The notes beneath the pieces were generated by a model. That model was not told the DNA's origin. It ran no database searches and saw nothing but the letters and a program-made list of their open reading frames with translations. From NCBI GenBank assembly GCA_002104935.1, contig MCGT01000010.1:186001-250000 (forward strand): DNA of 64,000 nucleotides, read 5' to 3'. Shown piece by piece: positions 33,392 through 45,204 of the stretch; the first letter of the stretch is position 1; every line of letters begins with the position of its first letter. The position numbers were made by a program, and so were the translations under genes. The DNA is from Hesseltinella vesiculosa (taxonomy: Eukaryota; Mucoromycota; Mucoromycetes; Mucorales; Cunninghamellaceae).

Positions 33392-36300
33392 TTACTTGAT
33401 CATTGTTTCGTTTTCTTCTTGATATTCCGTCAACTGACTGTGCAAAGTGACGTTTTCTTGATGCATGGTCTTCAATTGGTCTTCTTGCTCCTTCAATTTG
33501 ACCTGTAATGAGGACCACCCGAGGTTACCAGGCATCGGAAAGATGAAAAAACGTGAGCACATTCGACGGTTTGGATTGGTAACACATGACCTTTACCCAA
33601 AATAGCATCGCGACTCTTTTTTTTTTTTTTTTTTTTCTTCCTTACCTCGTAATTTTCTGCATCAGATTCTAGCCAGCGCAACTCCATGTCCTTTGATTTC
33701 AATTTATCTTCCCACTCTTGAACATCCTTCTTCAACTGGCCCAATTCCAATTGATGCTGGTGTTGTTGGGCCGAGAGGTCGCTCTTTTGCGATGACGCCA
33801 TGGAATTCAATCGTCGTGACAATTCCTGTAGCTCCATGTCCTTGATCTCCAGTAATTGCTGGAACTGGGATCGCAACAAGCTTAATTCCTTGTCATGCTG
33901 ACCAGCCAGGTCGCTCAAGGGGCCATCCTTGCTCTCAATGCCATCATCCTGGGAGACACGTGCTAATTGCTCACGCGATGTCTGCAATAATTGATCCTGG
34001 TCGCGTAGATCCAAGTCAGCCTTCGTCAGTTGTTCCTGGAAATCCTTATCTTCTGGGCCACCTTCCTTTTCGGAAACTAGACCGAGCTTGGATTGCAATG
34101 TAGTAAGCGTGACATGCCATTGCTGCAGCTCGGCTGCCTGCTTGTCCAATTGCTCTTGATCAACAGCCAACGATTGCTTCAATTGCTGAATTTTTTCCAG
34201 GTACTCGTCTTCGTGGTCCTGCTGGTTTTTGCTCAATTGATCCCAAAGCTGTTGCTGATGTGCCTTGAGAGTTTGGATAGCTAATTGATGTTCAGAGTGT
34301 AGGCGCTGGGAGAGAAAAAGTCAGCTTTGTCACAAACAATCGAACCGGAGGGTAACACAAAAAGAAATTGGGAAACCTTGCCCTCGACTTTACCTGGGAT
34401 TTGATCTTGAGTTGATCCGTCGTTGTTTGAACAAAAGAGAGCTGACTTTGCAGTTGCTCAATTTCTTGGTGATAAGTCTCCTTCAATTGATCCATGGCTG
34501 ATTGGTGGTCTTGCTCCAATTGCTTGGTCTTGGTGGCATGATCTTGATTCAAGGCTTTCCAGGCTTGGTCAGTATCTTGCTGCACATCAGCCTCGATATC
34601 TTCCTTGAGTCGGGCATACTCTGCTTCACGCTTGGCTTCGACGGACTGCAACTTCTGCTGATAGTCTTGCTCCAAGGTCGAGAGCGCTTGGGAATGATCC
34701 TGTTGCAGCCGGCTGTTGGATGTTTCAAGTCCTTGAATGGCTGTTTCAAATTGCAGCACCTTGTCATTATGAGATGTCACCATCTCATTCATTTGTTGCT
34801 CGTATTGCTCTGCCAAGGATGTTTCGAGGTCATGACGGACATCTTGCTGGATCTGCTGTAGAGTCAGTTCATGGGCTTGCTTCAAGGCTGCAAATTCTTC
34901 TTGGTGAGCCTTTTCCATTGCCGCTTTTTCTTCACTTTGACTCGCTGCAAGTGCCACCTGAAGTAAAAGCAAAAAGACAGTTCAGTGACAAAAACGAGAC
35001 GCCTAATTTTTTTTTCATATACATAGGCGCTGGAGGAAGTAATATCTTGAGGATGGGCCAATTCATCCAGAGCATGCTGATGGGCTTGCTTGAGAGTATC
35101 CATGGCTTGATCGTGCTGCTCCGCCTGGTCATGTAAGGCCTGAATATCTTTCACATGCTGTTGGACTTGAGCCTCGAGCACTTGAACAGTGTCTTGGTAC
35201 GAAGCTTCCAGCTGGGAAAGTTCCTGGGCATGTTCTTGCGCGAGCGAGGCTCGCGAGGCATCAATGGCGGATGTCAAATTCTGCTCCTGCTGCAGCGCGA
35301 GGGAATCTTGCTGCTGTTGATGCTGTTCTACCATATGTTCTACAGCACTTTGATGTTGGTCCTTGAGGGTGGCCATCTTCTGCTCCAGCTGGGCAGTGAG
35401 CTTGTCGACAGCCTCAGCGTGCTGCTCCTTCAACTGCGCAGTCAGCTCCTTTTCTTTGGCGGCATGCTCTAGATGCAAGCGATCCAACTCGGCGGCGTGG
35501 ATCTGTCCGAGGGCATGGGTCATTTGCTGGCGAATGTCTTCTTCAGAGGGCCGGTCGGCTTTATCGTCTTGGTCCTTGTCATTCAGCTGTTGCAAGGTCA
35601 AGGAGTGTTTTTCCTTTTCATCAGCAAGTTCTAGTTCCAGGCGTTCCAACTGGTCTCGGTGATGCTGCTGAAGCTGCTCCACCGCCTGCTGGTGACCGGC
35701 CTGTAGCTGTGCACGTTTTTGGTCAAATTCAACCAGTAGCTTAGACTCCGTTTCATGGCGCACTGATGTAGAAAAGGTGACTTGGACATCGTCAAGGGCA
35801 CGCTGATGGCTAGATTGTAATCCAGTGACCCGCTCTTCATGGTCGGCTTTAAGCTGCTGCAAGCGAGATTCGTGGGCTTTGGTCAGTGCCAAGGTTAGTT
35901 CATCGATGGCTAGCTGGTGTTGCTCTTGAAGGGACTGTACTTGGGCATCATGCTCGGTGGACAGCGCTTGACGTTCAGTTTCCACTTGCTCCTTTAACCG
36001 GCTATCGTATGCCGCACCGGCTTCTGCCAGCACTTGCTCATGCTTGGTTTCTAGGGACTGCATGTCGTCTTTCAATTGTTGGAGCTCCAGCGTTAAGGAC
36101 GCCATAGCTTGCTCATGTTCTTGCTTCAATACTTGAAGCGTAGCGTCATGCTCTGCGATATACTTGGCCTAGAAAAGCAATAATCATGAGCCTTGTCATT
36201 GCCTTTGGACTTCGCTGACTTACCTCGAGCTCTTTACGAACTTTTTCCTTGGCCTCTTCTTCGGCAGCTTGACGAGAAGCGGCCAGAAGCTCAGCCTGGT

Positions 36301-37267
36301 CAAGTTCAACCTTGGTACGCATGTCTTGGTAATCGCGCGTCAACTGGGAAATTTCATCCTGCAGGGGCGTGGTGGCCATGGCTATTTGCTGCTCGTGGTC
36401 GACATGGAGCTGGTCCATTGCCAGTTGGTGCGTCGCGCGTTCTTGTTCCAAGATTTGGTCAAAGGAAGTTTTCTCATCCCTGATCTTGATTTCCAAATCA
36501 GCAATCTGCTCTTGCAAATTATCGGTGTTGTCAGGCACATGTGCGCTTTCTTCTAGTTGCTTCAATTGGGTCTCGTGTTCCATCTTGAGCGTTTCCAGCT
36601 TTCGTGCATGCTGCTCATTCAATTGATTCGAAAACTCGGTCAATCGCACCTGGTGAGCTTCGTGCATTTCCTGTCGATAGGCACGACCAAGGTACAAAAT
36701 AAAAATAGGGTAAGGCACCGTCCCGTCCAAGTCATTCCTCTGTCTGGATTTACCTTGATGTTGTCACGTAGTGCATCGATGTCCTTGTTGAGCCTGGAAA
36801 TGTCCGACTCTTTGGAGGAAATTTCGTCTTTCAAAGCTTGCTTTTCAAGTTCTAGCTTGTCACGCAGCTTTTCCATATTGTCGCGCCATCTTGACTCCAG
36901 GTCTTCCTTTTGTTGATCAAGATCCAATTGATGTTGATCAGTTTGACCGCTGGTTTGCTCCTCGAGCTGGGCAATAGCATGTTCCCTGGCTTCTTGAACA
37001 GATTGGCATTCTTTGGTCAACTCTGCCAGCTCCTTTTGAAGCTGGAGGATTTCTTCGTCCTTTTCGTTGAGCGAGGTTAAATCACCCTCGCTCTTTTGAG
37101 AGCTGTCATCATCCAGTTGACTGGTTGGCGTGGGAGGAACAGCCTTTTCTTCCAAATCAACCAGTCGTGACTTCAGCGTTGACAGCTCAACCTCTTTTTC
37201 TTGCAAGGATTGCTTGGAAGTCTCTAAAGCCTGTTGAATTTGATCATTCTACCAAACCAACAGGAAG

Positions 37268-37301
<34 letters not shown>

Positions 37302-37764
37302 AACCTTAATCCTATCTTTTTCTCACATCTTGTAGGCAGTGATGAGGTATTACCTTTTCTTTGAGATCCTTTAGCTCTTCTCGTAATTTAGCAACGATTT
37401 CGGATGCAGGACGTTTGACGGGAGTGGTACTGTTGACAGGAGATGAACGTGCAGGTGCGGTAGGCGTTGCGCGAGTGCTAGATGCCGTAGGGGTGCGAGC
37501 AGATGGGACAGGAGCCTTTGTCATCGGCGCACGAGTGCTGGTAGCTATCGTTGGAGCACGAGGTGTGGCGGTTGGTCTTCTTGCTGTTGTGGGAGATGCT
37601 GGAGTCGCTCCACCTTTGGCAGAAGAAGCTGCCGTTCCAGCAAGCAAACGGTTAGGGGTCGGCTTGGTAGGAGTTGCGGATGGTCGCACACTGGTAGCTC
37701 TGGCTGTTGGTGCCGCAGATGAGCGTACACCAGGTCGACTTGTGGCTGGTTTTTTGGGATCCAT
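33392..37764 (-). CDS. Long coiled-coil protein with basic Thr/Pro/Ala-rich head
   Basis: Seven exons (37354-37764, 36754-37248, 36224-36670, 35023-36168, 34394-34957, 33646-34305, 33392-33502) give 1277 aa, all in consistent phase. The first 120 residues are basic and low-complexity (RPGVRSSAAPTARATSV, RRPTATPRAPTIATSTR), like microtubule- or actin-binding heads. Almost all the rest is Gln/Glu/Leu/His-rich coiled coil with frequent QLEQ/HQQAVEQL motifs. It ends in LTEYQEENETMIK. No motor, GRIP or CAP-Gly domain is visible. It may be a golgin-, spindle pole- or cytoskeleton-linker-like scaffold; function is not assignable from sequence alone. The first intron holds an A run of about 29 nt. 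Confidence 0.8.
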
Positions 37765-38604
37765 AAAGGCAATGATTAAAAAAGCAAAAGCAAGAAGAAA
37801 AAAAAAGTAAAGAGAGGGGGGAATGCATCTTTTTGATTGGCCAAATCACGTGTTACAAATGGCGGTAGACCAAATGGAGAATGATCGTTGAAAGGCAGCT
37901 TTTTCAGGCGAAAGGCAATGCCAATGACAACTGATACTGACAGCCCGGATGATGGCAGCCCAGGCGATGAAGTGAGCGAAAGGACATGGAGTCTTATTGC
38001 ATTCACAAACGTATCAAGATCTTGTATATGCTACCACGGATTCTCTTGCATCAGGCAACGGACGCCCTGCCCCTGGCTCTACACCAAGATGCATTCACGG
38101 AATACACACCTAATGGTGGCCAATGGAAAGCCATAAAAACACAGATCGTAACAACCGATTAAAATGGGACTTGCAACAATTTGATATCTTGAACCTGGGT
38201 AGTTTGGGAATTCATTTCTCAAGGCTAAGACATCCAATCTTTTGATATGTGAGTCTGTAGTCACAGAGTTCATCCTGTGACCGAGTGCCAACGAAGTCTG
38301 AGAAACACCGATCATTCATTTGCACCACACTTCGGTCCTACCATAAAAGCCATTCATGGAAACACAGGGTATCGTTCATAGACCAGACTGCTGTAACAAC
38401 CTACGGCACAGTAAACAGGCCAGGCGGTATCTGCTTCGATATTTCGGCAATCGACTTTACGTCCCTCTCTTTTAGGATTTGGCACAGTCAGGTAACCTAT
38501 GGCGCCATTTAGACTGGTTTGACGATAATGTCTTGACCGCAGCTTTTTCTCGTTTTAGCTTTGGCTCAGACTCTTTTTTTATTTATTTATTTATTTATCT
38601 TGCC
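37765..38604. other. Intergenic, divergent promoter region
   Basis: 840 bp between divergent starts. A TTTA tetranucleotide repeat (about 38580-38598) lies immediately before the ATG of the lipid kinase-like gene. No gene is supported. Confidence 0.4.
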
Positions 38605-40083
38605 ATGGCATTCCAAGCAAGATATAACAATGACCTCGTGAACGTCACAGTCGATCATAACGATGTTGTGCTGGTCATTCAGTCCTCTGATAACGACCAA
38701 TATCGACAAGAATTCCCCATCGCCTGCATTTGTAGCGCCCAATGGACTGACCAACTTGACAGCCACACACCCAGCTCCCGACTTTCATTGTGCATGTATA
38801 CATCATTGACTTATCCTCCTGACAATGACCGATCTAGCGAGACCAAGGCATCACTGCAAACGTACGAATTTGTCGTGTCATTCCCCGATGAAGGCCAGGC
38901 TATCGCTTCACAACAAGAGCTCACTTTGAAACTCCCACCTTTTCAGAATGCCAACGATGATACCCTTATCTACGCCTTTGTCAACCCTGCTTCAGGACAG
39001 CAACAAGGTCTCTCTTTGTGGGAAACTGTGGTGGCACCCGTACTTAAAGCAGGGGGCTTCAAGACCGAGAACATGACCTTGATCCTCACAAAGGCTGGAA
39101 AGGTCAGAGAGCAAGCCCAGTCGCTGGCCCAGAACTGGCTCGCATCGCCTAAAGAGCAGAAGAAACTGGTGTTATGCATGGGCGGCGATGGCACTGTACA
39201 CGATCTGATCAATGGCATGGCCGACACGCTTGAAAATCAACCTGAAAAAGTGGATGTGCAACTCGGTGTGGTTCCTGCAGGCTCAGGCAATGCCTTTGCC
39301 TTGAGCCTCGCGTCAGGCAAACTACTGGACGCAGGTGACGCTGCACTTCGAATCATCCGAGGGCAGACTCGACCGTTCTATCTCATGGATGTTGGTGTTG
39401 GTCAAGCGAACAAGAACGTGGCACAACGGGACGGCTCCCACTGGGTCGACGAGTTTCAACTTGGAGAAGATGCCCAGCAGCACCGACGCCTATTGCTCGT
39501 TGTCATGAGCTGGGGTTTCCATGCTCAAATTGTGTCCAAGTCACGCTATCTTCGTTACGTCATGGGAAACAAACGCTTCTCGTTGGTGGCAATGCTCTTA
39601 CTCTTTTTCTTACATCACTACCAGGGAGATCTGGTGCTCAGGCAGACTCAGCGCTACGACCATGAATCTCAATCCTTCAAGCCAGCGGGATCGGAGAAGG
39701 ACAAGCATACCGTCACACTCTCGTCAAACGATGCTGAGGGTGGATTTACCTATTTTTTGACCACCAAGCAAGCAAGCCTGGAACCAGGGTTCAACATCAC
39801 ACCACTGGCATCTCCTTTTTCTCATGACATGGATGTTTTGTGCATGCGCCAGGCGACAACAGACCAACTAAAGCAAGTAGCTGTCCAAGCTTTCCAAGGC
39901 GGCAAACATCTCGACCACCCTTCTGTGGACTACTTCAAGGCTAAAGAGCTGTTTCTGCGCGTGCATGAGGCAACGGATCTTTGTTTTGACGGTGAAATTG
40001 TCTCGGTCAAGTCGATGGACGTGATCCACCTTCGCCTTGTAGACGATGCTGAAAGGAAAGCCAAATTCTACGTCTTCAATTAA
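38605..40083 (+). CDS. Diacylglycerol/sphingoid-base kinase-like protein
   Basis: Intronless, 492 aa. The ATG at 38605 was chosen over an upstream in-frame Met because the extra 42 residues are translated from a TTTA repeat. The lipid-kinase catalytic domain (DAGKc) is clear: FVNPASGQQQG, the nucleotide loop LCMGGDGTVHDLINGM, and VVPAGSGNAFA. A C-terminal accessory domain contains LCFDGEIV near the end, which matches the usual D-G-E motif. Likely phosphorylates sphingoid bases, ceramide or diacylglycerol. Homologous to yeast LCB4/LCB5 in layout, but substrate cannot be decided. The N-terminal 130 residues may be a PH-like targeting region (inference). Confidence 0.85.
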   Translation: MAFQARYNNDLVNVTVDHNDVVLVIQSSDNDQYRQEFPIACICSAQWTDQLDSHTPSSRLSLCMYTSLTYPPDNDRSSETKASLQTYEFVVSFPDEGQAIASQQELTLKLPPFQNANDDTLIYAFVNPASGQQQGLSLWETVVAPVLKAGGFKTENMTLILTKAGKVREQAQSLAQNWLASPKEQKKLVLCMGGDGTVHDLINGMADTLENQPEKVDVQLGVVPAGSGNAFALSLASGKLLDAGDAALRIIRGQTRPFYLMDVGVGQANKNVAQRDGSHWVDEFQLGEDAQQHRRLLLVVMSWGFHAQIVSKSRYLRYVMGNKRFSLVAMLLLFFLHHYQGDLVLRQTQRYDHESQSFKPAGSEKDKHTVTLSSNDAEGGFTYFLTTKQASLEPGFNITPLASPFSHDMDVLCMRQATTDQLKQVAVQAFQGGKHLDHPSVDYFKAKELFLRVHEATDLCFDGEIVSVKSMDVIHLRLVDDAERKAKFYVFN

Positions 40084-40159
40084 AGGCGTCTTGTTCTGCT
40101 TGTTCATTTATCTCATCACTCTACTGCCAGGGAGAGTTGTAATTTTGATCAGGGAAACC

Positions 40160-40950
40160 GTATTCTTTCATCATTTTGTTTAGAGAAATTCCTGTGATTT
40201 TTGACCAGATCGTCAGGGGATCTTTTTTTTTTTTTTTAGCTGAGAAATCGGAGGTGTCACAAAGAAATTGAACAAGAGCTGGCTGGGCGACGCCCACCGA
40301 TCGACCTGCTATTTTCAGCACCGTCATCATTCATGCATTTGCGCATCCATATAAATTTTCACACTGATTTGATCACTCAAAAATGTTGTGCAGTGTTTGC
40401 TTCTTTTTTTTTTCTCAAAATCAAAAAAGAAATTGTCCCCGCACGGCCTAACAGTCCAGGCTGGTGCACACAAGGCAATTGGTTATCAGCCGCCTAAGTC
40501 TTCGCTCTTCTGTTTGAGATTGTTGGAATTTTAATCAAGCTCATTTAATAGCATTTTACATGCAGTAAGTCTCCAGGGAAGAGCTAGTAGGCTGAGAGCC
40601 AGTAGGAAATGAAGGCGCTGTGCGGAAACTGAATTTGACCGTTCTTTCATTTTTGAGGGAAAAAAAATCAAACGGTCCCTATCCCTTTGCAGTGACCAGA
40701 TAGGTGTGAAAATTTGTATGGGTACGTAAATGCATGAATGACGATGGTGCTGAAATAATCAGAGCGATTGGCGAAGATCGCCCAGCCAACATTTGATCAG
40801 TCTCGTCTTTACACCTCCGATTCTCCAGCTAAAAAAAATAAAAAATCGACCATTTTCACCAGGGGATCCTCAGGCGTTTTGATTAAAAATCGCAGTGCAA
40901 AATTGCTCTAAATGAATTCACCCCGAATTTTGCATACGAGTACAAAATGA
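40160..40950. mobile_element. MITE-like inverted-repeat element, copy 3
   Basis: Left arm about 40170-40420 and right arm about 40665-40945. Landmarks are ATTTTGTTTAGAGAAATT, a T run followed by AGCTGAGAAATCGGAGGTGTC, GGCTGGGCGACGCCCACCGATC and CACCGTCATCATTCATGCATTTG; the right arm carries the complements in reverse order and ends near CCCCGAATTTTGCATACGAG. Between the arms lies unrelated sequence that is itself part of another inverted repeat. Same family as copies at 12.4 and 57.4 kb. Confidence 0.75.
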
Positions 40951-41110
40951 TGCTAAACATCCTGGACTACTATTCCAACAGTCTCAAACAGAAGAGCGAA
41001 GACTTAGACGGCTGATAACCAACTGTCCTGTGTGCACCAGCCTGGAATCGAAGGCAGTGGCGGGGACTGAATTTGACCGACCTATTTCTTTTTTGATTTG
41101 AAATCTTGTG
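40455..41110. repeat. Nested inverted repeat overlapping MITE-like copy 3
   Basis: Sequence at about 40455-40540 (GGCTGGTGCACACAAGGCA, then GGTTATCAGCCGCCTAAGTC and TCTTCGCTCTTCTGTTTGAG) recurs inverted at 40970-41050, outside the right end of the MITE-like element. This suggests insertion of one element into another or a rearranged tandem pair. A further partial arm sits near 41120-41230. Confidence 0.65.
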
Positions 41111-41239
41111 TGGGTGTGCACATCCAGGAACGATGATTCTGATGAAAAAATACGGGCGATTGGCCATCAGCTTTTGATCTGTTGAGTTTGGCATCATCGA
41201 TTCCCCGGCCGTCCATATCCTTCTCAGATGCACCTTTTC

Positions 41240-42428
41240 GCCGCCAAAAATCAGGACCGAAAATACCGGTAGGCAAAAAATGGGTGTTTCAAGAGGAGCA
41301 CTACTACCTTAGCCAGCACCACACAGAGCAAGGCAAATGCAAAGCATTGATTTCAACAGCAAGTTTTTTTTAATTGTGGAAGGAAGGAAAAAAAAAAAGT
41401 CATAGACAATTAGGTCAGCACAAGGGCATCTATGCCATTTTCTTTCACGCGTTTTGATTCGGTAGTTTGTTCAAAAAAAGAACTCATCCACAACTGAGCA
41501 TTTTTCATTTTATTGGTTGTTGAAACGTCTACTCCGACCTCACAGTACGTCTGATTGGCTCTGATTAGCTTCTAACCTGTCGCAATGGAGGACATGTAAT
41601 CACTGCACATCATGAGTGCCACATGACCAAACTTTTCGCCTTTGGTGATGCATCGATATTCCTGATGGACGCTTCAAAAAAATCTAACTTCACAGAATGG
41701 CCCAATCGCCTGTGGTTCAAACGTTTCAGTGACGGCAAGGTTAGGCAGGTTAGCAAGATCAGCCGTGCGTTTCCTTTTCTGTTCAGTCTTTTTACCAAAT
41801 TTGGCAATCAATACAAAAATTTAGAGGTTGCACAACTGCGTGACGTCGTGTCTCTCCCGTCGTATTGCGTCGGGCTAACTTGTTATGACAGTGATCTGGG
41901 TACGCGACCTCGCGATGCAATGCTAAAACTGGAATGAACGATCAATAAATGAAAAAATAAGCATCGAGGAAATTAAAAACACGCAGCGTCTGTGTGGCGG
42001 CCAGCTTGAAAAAAATTGTTTGCTTCCCAAATCAGCCCACGTGTTTCACAAAGGACGATGAAATTCTGGTTGCAGCAGAGTATTCTTTACACTCTGAATG
42101 AACGCCACCAACATGAAACAGTCGCCCTGAAGTGTCAAAAACGACGTTATCGTCGTTGGCGGAGCCCTGGCTGCGGCTGACTCGCTGAGACCGTCAAAGC
42201 TGGAACCAATACCCGTTTGCGTGTGCGAATGGACATTGGCCAAAGGCGAACAAGCATAACACTATTGAAATAACGTGGAGGATTAAGCTTTGATTGTCAG
42301 ATTTTTGGAAGGTTCATCCGCCTCACTTCGGAGACGGCATACAAAACGCCGTGTCTGTGGGGCAAGCTTTTTTTTTTTTTTCTTTCTCTTTTCTTCACTC
42401 CCCACAGACTTTTTGGAATTCCTTTTTA
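41240..42428. other. Intergenic upstream of MFS transporter
   Basis: No convincing gene. A 104-codon frame at 41623-41937 has no domain. A T run near 42366 precedes the MFS start. Confidence 0.4.
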
Positions 42429-44572
42429 ATGTCGTCGGCCAGCGCGTCAGAGATGGAGCATGCAGACAAGCATGAGACGGTGACAGTCGAAACATTTGAG
42501 AGTGAAGACGTTGTCGATGAAAAACTTGAAGAACCTGCTGGCCGATCTGGAATGTTCAACTTGACCCCTGGCGCCCGCCTCTACTGTATCATTGCTAGGT
42601 AAAAAAAATGGCGAATACAATGAACCAGGATGCTTTTCGTTCGCAATTGCATACTGACAATGCCTTGTTTTGTTCGATGTCCAGTTTGTGTGTGGTTAGT
42701 TTTCTGGCGGCCTTCGATAACATGGTGATCTCGTCCAACACTCCATTTGTGGCCGCTGGTAAAACCAATGACAATGGAGAGTCTCCCATGTTAACAGTTT
42801 CTTTTATTGCCTCATCTCGTATGGTAGAATTCAATGCCTTCCAGCTGTACGGATGGGTGAATACGGTAAAAGCTCAAGCCTTTCACGTTTTCAACGGGTG
42901 TGCGTTCATTGACTGACATTTTCATTTGATTTAGGCATTTTTGCTCATGTCTTCTGGGTCCCAACCAGTGTATGGGAAGTGCGCTGATGCTTTTGGCCGT
43001 CGTGCTTGCTTCTTGACTGCCATCTTCTTCTACCTGATTGGATCTGTCCTGTGCAGCTGCTCTCAGTCAATGATTATGTTTATTACTGCACGCGGGTTTT
43101 GTGGCCTGGGCATTGGTGCTTTTGATAGTCTGATGAAGATTGTCGTTGCTGGTAAGCGCACGGCAATGTTCTTCTGAGCATCTTCACTGATGCTTTACCA
43201 TCCACTTAGACTATATCCCTGTCCGGTATATTGGGTATTATCAAGCCATGTTGGGCGCCTCCTGGGGTCTTGGTTACCTCGTCGGCGCTTTACGTAAGTT
43301 TGGTTATTTAGCTCACCAAGTCCGACCCTGCTCATTCCCCTTTTTCTGTTCATTCATTTAGTGGGTGGTCTGGCTGTGGAACGAGCAGGATGGCGAGCTG
43401 TCTTTTACATGACGACAGGGATCTGTGTGGTGGCCCTGTTGATGATGTTTGCCTTTTTGGAAGCACCCAAACGCAACGTCATTGTCAAGGACGAGCTGAA
43501 ACGCATTGACTACTTGGGTATTGTACTCTGGTTCACCGGTGTCGTTTGTCTTGTGCTGGGCTTAAGCTGGGGCGGCTCTACTTATGGTAACGTCTTGTGC
43601 CTGCAAACATAGGTTGTGAGCATGACTAACGCCCCTCCCCTTTTTTTTTTCATTCAACTTAGCTTGGAATTCAGCCACTGTCCTGTCCTTGCTGTGTGTG
43701 TCAGTAGCTGTCCTCGCTTTGTTTACTGTGTGGGAACGATGCTGGGCACCTTGGCCTATGATTCCCCGCCGTATCTTCAACAACCGCAGTAGTGTGCTTA
43801 TTTTGGCGATCGCTTTTGCCTACGGTGGATGCTTCCAAAGTTTGATGACCTATGTTCCCATCTACCTGTCTGTGATTTTGAATTACTACGGTAGCGCCCT
43901 GACGACCAACCTGGAATTGCTTTGTCTGGTGTTGTTTGCCTGCATTGCCAACATTTGCACGGGAATTGCCATTGTCAAGTCTGGCCACTATACTTGGGCC
44001 ATCCGTTCGTCCATGTGTATCTTGGTGCTGGCTTGTGGTCTGATGCAGCTATTCCAAAAGGACTCCTCTGTTGGTTTGATTGTGGGCCTGATGGTGGTTG
44101 CTGGCATTGGGTCGGGTGGAATGATCAACTCAGAAATCATCGCAGCTCAAGGCTCCGTTGTCATTGAACAGTATGTTACACACGCCTTTAACCTTTTGTG
44201 TACGCAAGCCGAACTCATCTTTTTTTTTTTCTCTGACTTTCCTTACAAAGCGTGCCCATCATTGTGACTTTCATGACCTTTTGCGATCAAGTGGGTGGAG
44301 TGACAGGCATAACGGTGGCCTCTAGTGTCTTTTACAACACGCTTGGCTCCACCTTTGTTCAAAAAGCAATCCCATCGTCCGTTTCCATCCAAGCTGTGCG
44401 CCAAAGTTCCGCCTACATGTACCAATTACCCCAACCCGAGCAGACTTTAGTCCTCGATGCTTATACCGAATCCATTCGTACTTCTTATTTCTCGTCCCTG
44501 GCCTTTGCAGCGTTCGGTTTGCTCTTGTCGTTTGGCCTCAAGGCTTATGTCATGCGCAAACACGTCGCTTAA
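42429..44572 (+). CDS. MFS transporter, drug:H+ antiporter-like
   Basis: Plasma- or vacuolar-membrane transporter of 545 aa. Exons 42429-42598, 42685-42758, 42828-42865, 42935-43151, 43210-43293, 43362-43586, 43663-44170 and 44251-44572. The N-terminal cytosolic part is acidic (VETFESEDVVDEKLEEP). TM1 contains SFLAAFDNMVISSNTP, TM2 is followed by the MFS signature loop GKCADAFGRR, and TM4 has the ARGFCGLGIGAF helix. About 12-14 membrane spans are visible to the end, with a short AYVMRKHVA tail. Layout fits the DHA2/siderophore-like fungal branch; substrate unknown. The 38-nt third exon is needed to keep frame. Confidence 0.88.
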
Positions 44573-45204
44573 TAAATAGTGTATCATATATCTTTTTCTC
44601 TCCCCTTATTGTGATATTGATTAATAAGGACGATATGGACACATGCTAGCTAGGGTCTAGCCATTATCTTGGTGCAAGGGGTGCAGCATGATCAAGTCAT
44701 TGGGCGGCTATACTCCTACACAGTACCCAGTCTCTCTCCATTGCCTCGTTGACGATGTTGTGCCTTTGCTTCATTGCCCCTGGATAGCCAGGCCACTTTT
44801 CCAGCCCCAGCCTTCACCCCCACCCAACTTGCAAGTCCAAAAAAAAAAAAATGAATGAGAAGCTGTCATCCAAAGTAAAACTAACGCCACGCTCGCCAAC
44901 GCGTTCATCAGCACAGTTTTTCACTCATTTTTGCTCGGACCAACCTGTTCCAGTCAGCTGTTTCCAATAACGCTGGTGAGCATCTAACCGCTCAGTGATG
45001 TCGTCATTGCATGGATACCCAAATAATGCCGATTTTGCAAGCCAACCGGTAGGTAGCACAGCGCCACATCCTGGCTGCGCCGGCTGCCCAAAATAAAAAC
45101 CAGTCATCCTGCCTGCCTGTGTAACAGCCTATAATAAAAACGATTCCAAATTTATATTTTCGAGAGTTTCCTTTCCTCCATTTTTTTTTTCCCAAATATT
45201 GAAG
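44573..45204. other. Intergenic, no gene seen
   Basis: About 630 bp between two plus-strand genes. No tRNA-like fold, repeat or coding frame was recognised. The T run and AAATATT just before 45205 probably belong to the next promoter. Confidence 0.4.

Noticed and set aside
38479..38604. Upstream in-frame Met for the lipid kinase-like gene
   Set aside because: Extra residues come from a TTTA repeat and add no conserved sequence.
41623..41937. 104-codon open frame
   Set aside because: No domain, no splice or promoter support, lies in repeat-rich gap.
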